Positions 1 through 8,494 of a stretch of 31,838 nt of DNA are shown piece by piece (position 1 is the first letter of the stretch; each line of letters begins with the position of its first letter). Both the position numbers and the translations under genes were made by a program. Source of the DNA: Euryarchaeota archaeon UBA495 (GTDB lineage Archaea; Thermoplasmatota; Poseidoniia; Poseidoniales; Poseidoniaceae). The notes beneath the pieces were generated by a model. That model was not told where the DNA came from, searched no databases, and saw only the letters and a list, made by a program, of their open reading frames with translations. The stretch is taken from assembly GCA_002496845.1 (NCBI GenBank), contig DALQ01000033.1, positions 1 through 31,838 of the forward strand, written 5' to 3'.

Positions 1-894
1 GACACCGGCATTGGCTTTGGAGGCAGCACAGCAGACGAAGAGCAGACCGAGCGCCGTGATTACAGCGCCTTCTTCGGAGAACTCCACACCCTGGCCCGTG
101 TCGAAGACGAGGTGCGCGACAGCCTCGACCTGTTCTTTGCACGCCGCAACAACGTGACCATGGTTGGCGCGGTGGTGACCAGCGACGACCGGCACATCTT
201 CGTCTCGACCGTTTACCGGCCGACGCTTCGCCTGGCCTTTTTCCGGTTCAAGACGACCACGGAGGAAGTGGAACAAGAGTTGCGCGAGTTCATTTCCACG
301 CGCAACGAAGACCTGCTGCACAGCCAAGACCTCATCCTGAAGGTGCGAAACCAAGTCTCCACCTTGGCGGACCGGTCAGGCGCAGGTCGTGTGGAACAAT
401 CCACGAGCGACGACGAACGTGTCGCGGCGGTGGCCCGTCAGGACGGGTTGGGAGGACGCGTGCTGCAAACCAAATTCGTGGGCGATCTGCTCTCCACCGT
501 GGAATACACGGCCAACGAAAAGAGGGAATTCATCAACAAGTGGGGCTTTTGGGGCCTCATTCTGTTCGTGTGGATTCCCTTCATGGCGTCCGGAGTCATT
601 GTGGGTTCGATGCTCGGCATGCTCTCTCGCATGAAATTCATGCGCGTGCTGTGGGCCGTCGTCATTGGCGGTTCAGCGGCTTCAATCACGTGGGCCTACA
701 CCGCAGACGGCATCATCCGGTTCATGCACGCCTACAAACTGGAAGCGATGATCCCCATCGCCATCGGTGTGTTCGTCCTCATCGCCTACCTCCACATGCG
801 TTCGACCAAATCCCGCCGGCAAGCGGAGTTGTTCGAAGACACCCTGCTGGACAACTTCCACGCCGACCTGCACGCCAAGTACGGCACCGAGTGA
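1..894 (+). CDS. Membrane protein, possible small multidrug export (COG2426-like) family; 5' end missing
   Basis: The reading frame is open from the first base of the window, so the start lies upstream; 297 codons are visible. A GTG at 112 is in frame, but the frame before it reads as sensible protein, so I treat the gene as truncated by the window. The first 170 or so residues are soluble, charged and partly helical. The last third holds three hydrophobic segments at about 544-632, 637-720 and 750-800, with a Pro/Gly pattern (WIPFMASGVIVGSMLGML, then VVIGGSAASITW) resembling the putative small multidrug export family. That assignment is from memory of the pattern, and transport substrate and function are unknown. 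The soluble N-terminal part is not something I recognise. The stop lies 9 bases before mogA on the same strand, so the two are probably cotranscribed. Confidence 0.6.
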   Translation, partial: DTGIGFGGSTADEEQTERRDYSAFFGELHTLARVEDEVRDSLDLFFARRNNVTMVGAVVTSDDRHIFVSTVYRPTLRLAFFRFKTTTEEVEQELREFISTRNEDLLHSQDLILKVRNQVSTLADRSGAGRVEQSTSDDERVAAVARQDGLGGRVLQTKFVGDLLSTVEYTANEKREFINKWGFWGLILFVWIPFMASGVIVGSMLGMLSRMKFMRVLWAVVIGGSAASITWAYTADGIIRFMHAYKLEAMIPIAIGVFVLIAYLHMRSTKSRRQAELFEDTLLDNFHADLHAKYGTE

Positions 895-903
895 GGGCGT
901 GTC

Positions 904-1488
904 ATGGACGACGTGACGCGGCGTGACGGTCGTGAGGGGCACGTCGGCGAATTCGCTCGCATCGGCATCGTGACCGTCTCTGACCGTGCGAGCGCAGGTG
1001 CGTACGAAGACGAAGGTGGGCCGGCCATTCTCGGCTTCCTCGATGAGGCCGTGGCCTCACCGCTCGAGGTGCATTACCGCTGCGTTCCCGATGAGACCGA
1101 GGCCATTCAGGAAGCGCTCATCGAACTGTGTGACGCCGTTGGCTGTGCCGTGGTGGTCACGACAGGAGGCACCGGACCCGCGGCACGTGACGTCACGCCC
1201 GAGGCCACCGAAGCCGTCCTCGACCGGGTGCTTCCCGGCTTTGGGGAACAAATGCGAGCCATCTCACTGGCCTTCGTTCCCACCGCGATCCTCTCGCGTC
1301 AACTGGGTGGAACACGTGGCACAAGCCTCGTGTTCAACCTCCCTGGACGGCCGAAATCCATCCGAGAAACCATCGACGACATTTGGCGCGCCGTGCCGTA
1401 CGCCGTGGACCTCATTGGCGGGCCATACCTCGACATGGTGGACGACGTGTGCGATGCATTTCGCCCCAAGTCGGCACGCCGCCGCTGA
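904..1488 (+). CDS. mogA: Molybdopterin adenylyltransferase MogA/MoaB family
   Basis: A 194-residue protein of the MoCF-binding fold, which adenylates molybdopterin before molybdate insertion in molybdenum cofactor synthesis. Residues near 20-30 read IGIVTVSDRASAGAYEDEGG, the family N-terminal strand. The molybdopterin-binding motif TTGGTGPAARDVTPEAT follows near residue 82, and the late conserved segment LVFNLPGRPKSI is present. Length matches bacterial MogA (about 195) better than archaeal MoaB (about 165-180), and the inserted GGTRGTSLVFNLPG segment is MogA-like. An ATG at 904 preceded by gtgaggg gives a reasonable start. The gene sits between a membrane protein and dihydroorotase on the same strand with short gaps, a general housekeeping run rather than a dedicated cofactor operon. 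Confidence 0.92.
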   Translation: MDDVTRRDGREGHVGEFARIGIVTVSDRASAGAYEDEGGPAILGFLDEAVASPLEVHYRCVPDETEAIQEALIELCDAVGCAVVVTTGGTGPAARDVTPEATEAVLDRVLPGFGEQMRAISLAFVPTAILSRQLGGTRGTSLVFNLPGRPKSIRETIDDIWRAVPYAVDLIGGPYLDMVDDVCDAFRPKSARRR

Positions 1489-1523
1489 ACACCTTCATGG
1501 ACTCCATGCGAAAGGGCGCTTCC

Positions 1524-2942
1524 ATGCCAGCACGACGCGGCGACTTGCTCATTACCGGTGCCATGACGGTATTCCCTGACGGCACGCGCTTGGCCGACGT
1601 TCGTGTCGCAGCAGGCGTCATCACCGAAATCGTCGCCGGGGGAGGCCTCGAGCACAAAGGCGGAGACGAAGTTCACCTCGACGGCACCGGATTGCACCTC
1701 ATTCCCGGCGTCATCGATCCTCAAGTGCACTTCCGCGAACCCGGGCAGCCTGAGAAGGAAGATCTTGCCAGCGGCAGCCGAGCCGGGGTGAGCGGTGGCG
1801 TGACGGCCTTCCTCGACATGCCAAACAACCATCCCGCAGCCACCACGGTGGTCTCCATCAACGAGAAAATCGCCAGCGCTGGAGCAAAAGCGGTGTCCCA
1901 TCATGGCTTCTTCATTGGCGCCACGCCAGACAACCTCGAGGACCTCCAAGAGGCCGTTGGCGCACCTGGAGAGCCCATCGCTCGGCCAGGCATCTGCGGC
2001 ATCAAGATCTTCATGGGCAGCTCCACTGGTTCGCTTCTGGTCAGCGAGGAAGGGGCCTTGGACCGCATCTTTGCCGGGACCGCAGGCCTGATCGCCGTGC
2101 ATGCCGAGGACGAGGACCGTCTGATTGCCCGCAAGGAGGAATTTGCCGATCGAACCGACATGGCCGCGCATGCCGAATGGCGTGATGACGTCACGGCGCT
2201 TTTGGCCACGCAGTTGGCCGTGGGGTTGGCGACGGAACACAACCACCGTTTGCACGTCCTCCACCTGACGTCTGGCATTGAAGCCGACTGGCTGGTGGGA
2301 CGCACCTCGCATCCTGGCGAAGAAGGAGATGGACCGTGCATCACCGTGGAGACCTTGCCGCAACACCTGACCTTTGACGACACGGACGTGGAGCGCCAAG
2401 GAACCCGTCTCCAGATGAATCCGCCCATTCGCTATGCCAAGGATCGCGAAACCCTGTGGTCTCGCCTGACGGACGGGACCATCATGTGCATGGCCACCGA
2501 TCACGCACCGCATACGCTTGAAGCCAAGGCGCAGGGCTTCCCCAAGGCACCTTCCGGCATGCCGGGGGTGGAAACATCCCTGCCCGTGATGCTCACGCAC
2601 GCCGCCAAAGGCCGCTGCACCGTCGAAGACGTCGTGCGGTGGATGTGCGCCAACGTGGCCGACTGCTACCAGATGGTCGGCAAAGGCCGCATCGAAATCG
2701 GGGCAGACGCTGACCTCGTGCTTGTCGACATGGTCACCGCACGAACGGTCGACGACGCGAACGCCTGGAGCCGTGTCGGGTGGAACCCCTTCCACGGCCG
2801 AAGCCTCGTCGGTTGGCCGTCGTGGACGGTCGTGGACGGCATTCCGGTCTTCGAACGAAGCGAGCGAACGGGCGACAAGGGCGAGGTATTGGTCGAACCC
2901 GGAGAAACCGGCCGTGCCCTTGTCATGCTCCCTTGGGCATGA
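1524..2942 (+). CDS. pyrC: Dihydroorotase, Bacteroidetes-like class with DPQVHFREPG motif
   Basis: A cyclic amidohydrolase of 472 residues that closes carbamoyl aspartate to dihydroorotate in pyrimidine synthesis. Visible signatures are PGVIDPQVHFREPG (residues ~63-74), TAFLDMPNNHPA, GIKIFMGSSTGSLLV (its lysine is the likely carbamylated bridging residue), AVHAEDEDRL, LHVLHLTSG, TVETLPQHLTF, MNPPIR and MATDHAPHTLEAK. The first histidine of the usual HxH metal motif is Gln67 (His69 is kept). The same Q and the KIFMGSSTG phrase are, as I recall, typical of Bacteroidetes dihydroorotases, so this is probably an active variant rather than a broken enzyme. Starts at 1497 and 1506 are also in frame; 1524 is preferred because the conserved N-terminus begins just after it. 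The gap to mogA is 35 bases. Allantoinase or hydantoinase is less likely, given the NPPIR motif. Confidence 0.88.
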   Translation: MPARRGDLLITGAMTVFPDGTRLADVRVAAGVITEIVAGGGLEHKGGDEVHLDGTGLHLIPGVIDPQVHFREPGQPEKEDLASGSRAGVSGGVTAFLDMPNNHPAATTVVSINEKIASAGAKAVSHHGFFIGATPDNLEDLQEAVGAPGEPIARPGICGIKIFMGSSTGSLLVSEEGALDRIFAGTAGLIAVHAEDEDRLIARKEEFADRTDMAAHAEWRDDVTALLATQLAVGLATEHNHRLHVLHLTSGIEADWLVGRTSHPGEEGDGPCITVETLPQHLTFDDTDVERQGTRLQMNPPIRYAKDRETLWSRLTDGTIMCMATDHAPHTLEAKAQGFPKAPSGMPGVETSLPVMLTHAAKGRCTVEDVVRWMCANVADCYQMVGKGRIEIGADADLVLVDMVTARTVDDANAWSRVGWNPFHGRSLVGWPSWTVVDGIPVFERSERTGDKGEVLVEPGETGRALVMLPWA

Positions 2943-2997
2943 AGCGCTTCCCGGAACGGTTGAAACTGCTCAGCCCCTCACCCGAACGGGGAGGGCC

Positions 2998-4227
2998 ATG
3001 CACGTCGTGATGTTGGCCGGTGAATATCCACCCCGTTGGGGCGGCATGGCCACCACCATCTTCCACCTGACCGCAGAATTGGCTGCATCCGGCCACAAGG
3101 TCACCGTGATCACCCGCCGAGGGACCGGTGATGCGCCACCCATCCCTGGAGTTCGCATCATCGGCGTGCGGTGGCTGAAGGCCCCCATGGCCTTCACGCG
3201 CTCCTTTGGCCGCCATGCCTTGCGCGCGCTGCTTCGGCTTCATGCCGAAGACCCCGTGGACGTCGTGCACGTGCACACGCCCCTCATTGCATGGAACCGG
3301 CGTCAATTCCAACAGTGCCATCGAGAGGTGGCTCCAACGGTGACCACGTTGCATGGCTCGTGGATCGGCGAGCGAGAGGGGCTGCTGATGGCCCGACGCA
3401 GACGTGAACCTGCGGCCATCGCCAATCCAAACGACCTCGCCATTTTGCTGACGGCGAAGGCTTACGCACGCTACGAACAAGCCGCGTTGGACGAGAGCAC
3501 CTGTGTGGCCATCTCCTCGTTCAGCCGTCAGGAGTTCGTGGACCGGTACCGCCCTCCGGCTGCATGGGAGTGCGAAGTCATTCACTGGGGCATCGACACC
3601 GAGATGTTCCATCCCCGACCCGAACGCGCTCCGGAGGCCAAGGCCTTGCGCACCACCCTCGGGGTGCCCGAGGGTCATCACCTGCTTCTCGCCGTGGGAC
3701 GGCTGGCCGCTCGCAAGGGGTATGCGACCCTTATCGACGGATTCGCTGCTCTGCGCGAGCGCAGAGAAGACGTGCATCTCGCCATCGTTGGACGTGGTCA
3801 CCTCAAGGCCAGGTTGCTTCGTCACGCTGCGAAAAGGGGCGTCGCAGAAGCCGTCCACATCGAGTCATCTCTGCCTTTCGAAGCCTTGGCCGACGCCTAC
3901 CGAGCCGCCGATTTGGTGGTCTTCCCGTCGCTCTACGAAGGCCTCGGGATGATCCCCATCGAAGCCATGGCCTCCGGCACACCGGTCATCACCGTCGACC
4001 ACGGCCCAATGCCGGAAACGGTGGACGGCACCACCGGCGCCTTGTATCCGGTCGGCGATCACGATGCTTTTGCCCGCGTGGTGGACGAAGAACTGACGGA
4101 CGCCACGGGACTGGAAACCAAGGGCGCTGCCGGTCGTCAGAAGGTCTTGGATCGCTTCACCATGGCACGTGAAGTCGAGGCGTACCTCGGCGCATACGCA
4201 CGGGCCTGCGGCGACGAATCTGAATGA
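2998..4227 (+). CDS. GT4-family glycosyltransferase (GT-B fold)
   Basis: A 409-residue retaining glycosyltransferase. The N-terminal acceptor domain opens with MHVVMLAGEYPPRWGGMATT, the usual EYPP-GG glycine loop of GT4. The C-terminal nucleotide-sugar domain shows LAVGRLAARKGYATLIDGF (residues ~230-248) and the E-x7-E motif in PSLYEGLGMIPIEAMASGTP. The ATG at 2998 follows a ggggaggg box at 2988-2995 and matches the family N-terminus; upstream in-frame codons overlap dihydroorotase out of frame and are not used. Donor and acceptor cannot be read from the sequence; cell-surface glycan or glycolipid work is likely. Its stop codon is immediately followed by the stop of the convergent carboxypeptidase gene, with no base between them. 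Confidence 0.88.
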   Translation: MHVVMLAGEYPPRWGGMATTIFHLTAELAASGHKVTVITRRGTGDAPPIPGVRIIGVRWLKAPMAFTRSFGRHALRALLRLHAEDPVDVVHVHTPLIAWNRRQFQQCHREVAPTVTTLHGSWIGEREGLLMARRRREPAAIANPNDLAILLTAKAYARYEQAALDESTCVAISSFSRQEFVDRYRPPAAWECEVIHWGIDTEMFHPRPERAPEAKALRTTLGVPEGHHLLLAVGRLAARKGYATLIDGFAALRERREDVHLAIVGRGHLKARLLRHAAKRGVAEAVHIESSLPFEALADAYRAADLVVFPSLYEGLGMIPIEAMASGTPVITVDHGPMPETVDGTTGALYPVGDHDAFARVVDEELTDATGLETKGAAGRQKVLDRFTMAREVEAYLGAYARACGDESE

Positions 4228-5724
4228 TCAGAGCCCGTACAAGCGGCTGTATTTGCCCTCAATGTAACGGAGGAAGGCCGCTGCGGTCGGCGGCGATCCC
4301 GTGGCTTCTTCGATGAGCGCTGGAGGAAGCAGCAAACTGCCGCGCTCATGGATGCGGGACTTCAGCCACGTCAGCGGTGCGCTCCAATCGCCACCGCGAA
4401 CGAGCGCGTCCATGTCGCCGAGGTCGCCGCTCATCGCTTCGAGGAGTTGGGCAGCGTAGAGGTTGCCAAGGGTGTAGGTTGGGAAGTAGCCGAAGGCCCC
4501 CATCGACCAGTGAATGTCCTGGAGGCAACCGAGCCGGTCTTCCTTGACCTCGAGCCCAAACCACTCCTGCATCATCGTGTTCCAGACCTGCGGAAGGTCG
4601 CCGATGCTGAGGTTGCCCTCGAACATCTGCTTCTCAATCTCGTAACGTATCATGATGTGCAGGTTGTAGGTGACTTCGTCGGCCTCGACGCGGATGAAAC
4701 CGGGTTCCACTTTGTTGGCGATGAGGTTCATCGCTGCTGCATCGAGGGCTGGAGCGTCGGGGAACGCATCGCGGAACCAAGGCCCAACCACGCTCCAGAA
4801 GGCTTCTGTCCGGCCAATTTGATTCTCCCAAAAGCGGGATTGGGATTCATGCACGCCCAAGGAAATCGCTTCACCGCGGGGCGTCCGTTGGAAGGCCTCC
4901 GGCAAACCCTGCTCGTACAGTGCATGGCCGGTCTCGTGCATGACAGCGTAGAGGCAGGAGAACGGATCCTTTTCGTCAAAGCGCGTGGTAAATCGGGTGT
5001 CTCCGGGCCAAAGTCCGGCAGAAAAGGGGTGGGCAGAGGCGTCCATCCGTCCGGCTTCGAAATCGAAGCCCATCGTGCGGCTCACCCGTTCGCAGAAGGC
5101 GATTTGGTCGGCCACAGGAAACCGTGCATCCTCGGGCAACGCCGGCAGGTGCTGCGCCGTAGAGGATTCGGTGATGCGGGCCAGCAGCGGAACGAGGTGG
5201 TCCTTCAGCTCGGCAAACATGGGGTCGTAATCCGCCATGGTGGAGCCAATTTCGTATTCGTCGAGAAGGGCGTCGTAGGTCGGTCCTTCATGGCCAAGAA
5301 GGCGGACGCGTTCTTTGGTCATCGAAAGCAGCGTTTCGAGATGTGGTGCGAACGCAGGGAAATCCGAAGCAGCCCTCGCATCTTGCCATGCCCCTTGAGC
5401 AAGGCTCCGGGTTCGAGCAAATTCCGACACGAAGGCTTCGGGCAGCAGCACGGCTCGATCACGGCGGCGGGTCATCTCACGAACCGTTGCGGCAAGATCA
5501 GGGTCGTGTGCTGCTTCCTCATGGACGGATTGCAACAGCGCTCCAAACTCTTCGGACACCATGCGACGGTGGGATTCTGCGGCCAACCAAGCCAAGACGT
5601 CAGAGCGTGCAGCCGCACCCTTGCGAGGCATCAGCGTCTCACGGTCCCACCCAAGGTGCCCTTGAATCGAGCCGAGCCGAGCGAGGTCGTGCACGCGGTC
5701 GAGGAAGGTCTGAACGGCGGTCAT
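4228..5724 (-). CDS. M32 family metallocarboxypeptidase (Taq carboxypeptidase type)
   Basis: A 498-residue zinc carboxypeptidase, the normal length for family M32, cytoplasmic and without a signal peptide. The zinc motif HExxH is in LYAVMHETGHALYEQGLP near residue 262, and the downstream glutamate ligand region GVHESQSRFWENQIGR follows about 25-30 residues later. Other family landmarks are the early LGWDRETLMP segment (residues ~24-33) and the RIHERGSLL segment near the C-terminus. These enzymes trim C-terminal residues from peptides and probably serve peptide recycling, fitting the protein-degrading lifestyle proposed for marine group II. The ATG is at 5724-5722. The divergent M29-like gene starts 87 bases away. 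Confidence 0.95.
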   Translation of the reverse strand: MTAVQTFLDRVHDLARLGSIQGHLGWDRETLMPRKGAAARSDVLAWLAAESHRRMVSEEFGALLQSVHEEAAHDPDLAATVREMTRRRDRAVLLPEAFVSEFARTRSLAQGAWQDARAASDFPAFAPHLETLLSMTKERVRLLGHEGPTYDALLDEYEIGSTMADYDPMFAELKDHLVPLLARITESSTAQHLPALPEDARFPVADQIAFCERVSRTMGFDFEAGRMDASAHPFSAGLWPGDTRFTTRFDEKDPFSCLYAVMHETGHALYEQGLPEAFQRTPRGEAISLGVHESQSRFWENQIGRTEAFWSVVGPWFRDAFPDAPALDAAAMNLIANKVEPGFIRVEADEVTYNLHIMIRYEIEKQMFEGNLSIGDLPQVWNTMMQEWFGLEVKEDRLGCLQDIHWSMGAFGYFPTYTLGNLYAAQLLEAMSGDLGDMDALVRGGDWSAPLTWLKSRIHERGSLLLPPALIEEATGSPPTAAAFLRYIEGKYSRLYGL

Positions 5725-5811
5725 GCCCCTCGGTCATGTCCACGCTGCTCAAGCCTTGCGCTTGGCTGGTGTTCGCCACATCTTCAAGACCGCCGAGGTC
5801 CACGCCTGCAC

Positions 5812-6942
5812 ATGGTCCTCCCCTTCCGGCGCCGGTCCTCGGAAGAGGAACCCGCTCCAAAAGACGAGGATGAGGACCTTGAAGCGGTCCTTGACACCGT
5901 TTCAGACGAACAGGAACCTGCCGAGGCCTCCGACGTTGAATCAAACGCCAACCCAAGCGGCCTTGACTTGGCAGCAAGCGCCCTGACCGTGGTGACCACG
6001 TGCATGGACATTCGGCGAAACGAAAACGTCCTGATCGTCTGCGATCCAACCACGGCAGAGGTAGGCGCTGCCTTGCACGAAGCCGCGATGACCCGATCCG
6101 ACCGGGTCTTGCTCATGCTGATGCCAAAGGGCCGGCATCACGGACAGGAGCCTCCCGCCCCCGTGGCGACCCTGATGCGTCAGCAGCAGGTGGTCATCGC
6201 CCCGACCCGTTACTCGTTGACCCACACCCGTGCGGTCAGGACCGCCTTGTCCGATGGGGCACGCATCGTGACCATGCCCGGCATGACCGCGGAGATGTTC
6301 CAAGGCGGTGGGATGTCCGCTGATTTCACGACGGTGAAGCAAAGCATTGCTCGACTCCCCAGCCGTTTGCGCCGACGACGCATCGTCAACGTCCGCTCAG
6401 AACTCGGTACTGAGCTGACCTTCGAGGTCGCATGGCGCGAATGGAACTTTGACGACAACGGCATCTGTAACCGACCGAAGATGGTGATGAACCTCCCCGC
6501 TGGAAAGGTGTCCATCATGCCCCGTGAAGGGACCATGAACGGCCGTTTGGTCATGGACGGAAGTTGGGAAGGGACCATGATTGACGAACCGGTCACGCTC
6601 GAAATTGAGCAAGGCGTGATCGCCTCCATCACCGGCGGAGAAATGGCCAGCAGGATCAGAAAAGAGTTCCAAGACGCGGCTGAACCGCTGCGACCGAAGG
6701 ACCAGGACGTGGCCGGAACGGTGGCCGAATTCGGCTTTGGAATGAACCCTGCAGCGGCCCTCACAGGAAGCGTGCTTGAAGACGAGAAATGCTTGGGCAC
6801 GTGCTACTTCATGTTCGGGGACAACACGGCAGGCGGAGGCAACAACCGTGTCGGATTCACCCTCTCCGGGGTCATGCGCAACCCGTCAATTTGGCTGGAC
6901 GACGAAACGTTGCTCGAGAACGGACAATTCGCTGAGGATTGA
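5812..6942 (+). CDS. M29/aminopeptidase T-like protein with altered metal-binding residues
   Basis: A 376-residue protein of the COG2309 (aminopeptidase T, M29) type. Residues 1-50 are acidic and low complexity (EEEPAPKDEDEDLEAVLD) and probably disordered. The family body begins near ALTVVTTCMDIRRNENVLIVCD. The C-terminal domain is clearly related to archaeal members: NPAAALTGSVLEDEKCLGT, then FGDNTAGGGNN and PSIWLDDETLLENGQ. As I remember the family, a His is expected where Tyr332 stands (GTCYFMFGDN) and an H-x-D pair where Thr350 and Ser352 stand (VGFTLSG). If so, several metal ligands are gone and peptidase activity is doubtful. The start is chosen at the ATG at 5812; the frame stays open upstream only across the antisense of the carboxypeptidase gene. 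The gene is followed after 4 bases by a convergent gene's stop. Confidence 0.75.
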   Translation: MVLPFRRRSSEEEPAPKDEDEDLEAVLDTVSDEQEPAEASDVESNANPSGLDLAASALTVVTTCMDIRRNENVLIVCDPTTAEVGAALHEAAMTRSDRVLLMLMPKGRHHGQEPPAPVATLMRQQQVVIAPTRYSLTHTRAVRTALSDGARIVTMPGMTAEMFQGGGMSADFTTVKQSIARLPSRLRRRRIVNVRSELGTELTFEVAWREWNFDDNGICNRPKMVMNLPAGKVSIMPREGTMNGRLVMDGSWEGTMIDEPVTLEIEQGVIASITGGEMASRIRKEFQDAAEPLRPKDQDVAGTVAEFGFGMNPAAALTGSVLEDEKCLGTCYFMFGDNTAGGGNNRVGFTLSGVMRNPSIWLDDETLLENGQFAED

Positions 6943-6946
6943 CACC

Positions 6947-8494
6947 TCAGTACGGCATCGCGGGGTTGCGGGTGCCACACACAGGACAGAACCGCCATTG
7001 TCCATCGATGCCGACCCCACAACCTGGGCATCGCAGGCCCGAGGGGATGGTCGGTGGGATGTTGTGCATCGGTTGGGGTTGGACCCAGCCTTGCTGGGGT
7101 TGTTGAGCCCAGCCTTGCTGAGGCTGTTGGCCCCATCCTTGCTGCTGCTGTCCAAGCATGTTGCGTTGTTGACGCGGCCAGCCTCCACCGACCTGTTGAG
7201 GCTGCATGGGCCGAGGCTGTTGGGGCATGGCTGCGGGAGGTTGGGCAGGTTGCGCCGCTGGGTTTTGCTGGGCAACAGGAGCCCGAACAGGGGCCAACCG
7301 AACCGGACGCGGAAGGGCTGAAGCCACCTCGGCCGCCTGACTGCCCACGAATTCTTCCATCGTGACTTGCCCGTCCCCGTCGACGTCCGCGGCGGCGTGC
7401 AAGCGGGCTGCTTCCTCCATATCCGTCCCTGTGGCATCCGCCAATTCCTCAACGGAAAGGCCTCCAGATTCGTCTTCATCGGCGGCCAGGAACCGCTCTT
7501 CGTCGGAAACCGGCTCGTCTTCCTCGGGCAAGGCTTCGACGACGGGTTCAGGAGCAGGGGGTGGAGCGATCATCGAACCAAAGGCTCCAGCGAATGCATC
7601 GGCCGCAGCCTCCGCCTTCCGCCTGTCGTCTAGATCCGCAACGACCGGGGCAACGTCGGGAGCCGGGGCTTCGTTGGCGTTGGGCAAAGGAACGTGACCG
7701 GGGTCACTGACCTGAGGAGGGAGTGGGACCGGAGCTTCTGGTGCCGGTTCGTTTTGGCGGGGAACCGCTGGGGCCGGGGGTTCGGGCGCCTTCGGGGCCG
7801 GAGTTTGGATCGGAGCAGGAGCACGAAGTTCCAATTCTGTGGCGCTCGCGCCGCTCCCAGACAAGGAGGCGACCGGTAGGATTTGACCGCTGACGTCGAG
7901 GGAGGCTTCCAAGTCATGAGCCACCTGAACGAGGCTGGTCTCGTTGCTTGCGACGTCACCAAAGTGCCCTTCCAAGTCGCGAAGGTAGCCGCGCACCTCG
8001 TCCTCACCACCTGTTTCGTTGGCGACGGCAAAAAGCCGCATGAGGCGCATCGGATCGCACAGGCGGTTCAAGGCGTCAAGTTGCGCACCAGAAACGGTCA
8101 CCCCGCCCGTGCCCGCGTTGCCTTCGGAGTCTTCCTGCCCCAAGAAAGAACGGAGTGGATCGGACATCGACATCAGGCCAAGGTGTCCGGCAACGAGGTA
8201 GTACAGCTCACCGCCCTCACAGGCCATGCGAACGCCGGCCTCCATGAAATCGAAGTCGCCCGGTTGAAGCACAAGGTCAGAGAGTTGCCTGAAGAACGCC
8301 ACGAAAGCGTCCTCCCTGCTCATGGCCAACATGGCGTGCAAGCCGTCGGAAGACGAGGTGGCCCCGAAGTACTCGGCGGCCTCGTCCACTTCAATGCCAG
8401 ACTCGCTCACGTGGCCCACCTGCAATACGGCTTCAAGGCCCCCTTCTTCAATCCCTGCCCGACCTTGCGGCTGCGGCAAGGTCGAGAATGGCAC
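6947..8494 (-). CDS. Cytoplasmic EF-hand, Pro/Ala-rich linker and zinc-ribbon protein
   Basis: About 515 residues, with no signal peptide or membrane helix. Residues 1-210 form a helical domain I do not recognise. A long Pro/Ala/Glu-rich linker (~225-325) follows. Two EF-hand-like loops come next: DEDESGGLSVEE (~335) and DVDGDGQVTMEE (~370). Then comes a Gln-rich stretch with QQPQQGWA tandem repeats. The protein ends with a zinc ribbon, CPGCGVGIDGQWRFCPVCG (~490-508). It lies just downstream of the giant surface protein. The GTG at 8494 would make a 47-base overlap with that gene; TTG at 8425 or GTG at 8419, just past the upstream stop and an agaaggggg box, are real alternatives. Function is unknown. 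The position and calcium motifs suggest a cytoplasmic partner of the upstream protein, which is inference. Confidence 0.75.
   Translation of the reverse strand: MPFSTLPQPQGRAGIEEGGLEAVLQVGHVSESGIEVDEAAEYFGATSSSDGLHAMLAMSREDAFVAFFRQLSDLVLQPGDFDFMEAGVRMACEGGELYYLVAGHLGLMSMSDPLRSFLGQEDSEGNAGTGGVTVSGAQLDALNRLCDPMRLMRLFAVANETGGEDEVRGYLRDLEGHFGDVASNETSLVQVAHDLEASLDVSGQILPVASLSGSGASATELELRAPAPIQTPAPKAPEPPAPAVPRQNEPAPEAPVPLPPQVSDPGHVPLPNANEAPAPDVAPVVADLDDRRKAEAAADAFAGAFGSMIAPPPAPEPVVEALPEEDEPVSDEERFLAADEDESGGLSVEELADATGTDMEEAARLHAAADVDGDGQVTMEEFVGSQAAEVASALPRPVRLAPVRAPVAQQNPAAQPAQPPAAMPQQPRPMQPQQVGGGWPRQQRNMLGQQQQGWGQQPQQGWAQQPQQGWVQPQPMHNIPPTIPSGLRCPGCGVGIDGQWRFCPVCGTRNPAMPY
7084..7153 (-). repeat. 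24-base tandem repeat encoding QQPQQGWA
   Basis: Nearly three copies of a 24-base unit beginning cccagccttgctg on the plus strand. Units run at about 7084-7107 and 7108-7131, with a partial third. On the minus strand they encode successive QQPQQGW(A/V) octapeptides just before the zinc ribbon of the EF-hand protein. Copy number may vary between strains. Confidence 0.75.

Noticed and set aside
1299..2795. 498-codon open frame on the minus strand across dihydroorotase
   Set aside because: Antisense of a well-supported gene; no family pattern in the translation.
4348..5811. Long open plus-strand frame upstream of the M29-like gene
   Set aside because: It is the antisense of the M32 carboxypeptidase, whose motifs (HExxH and others) are clear on the minus strand; the real plus-strand gene begins near 5812.
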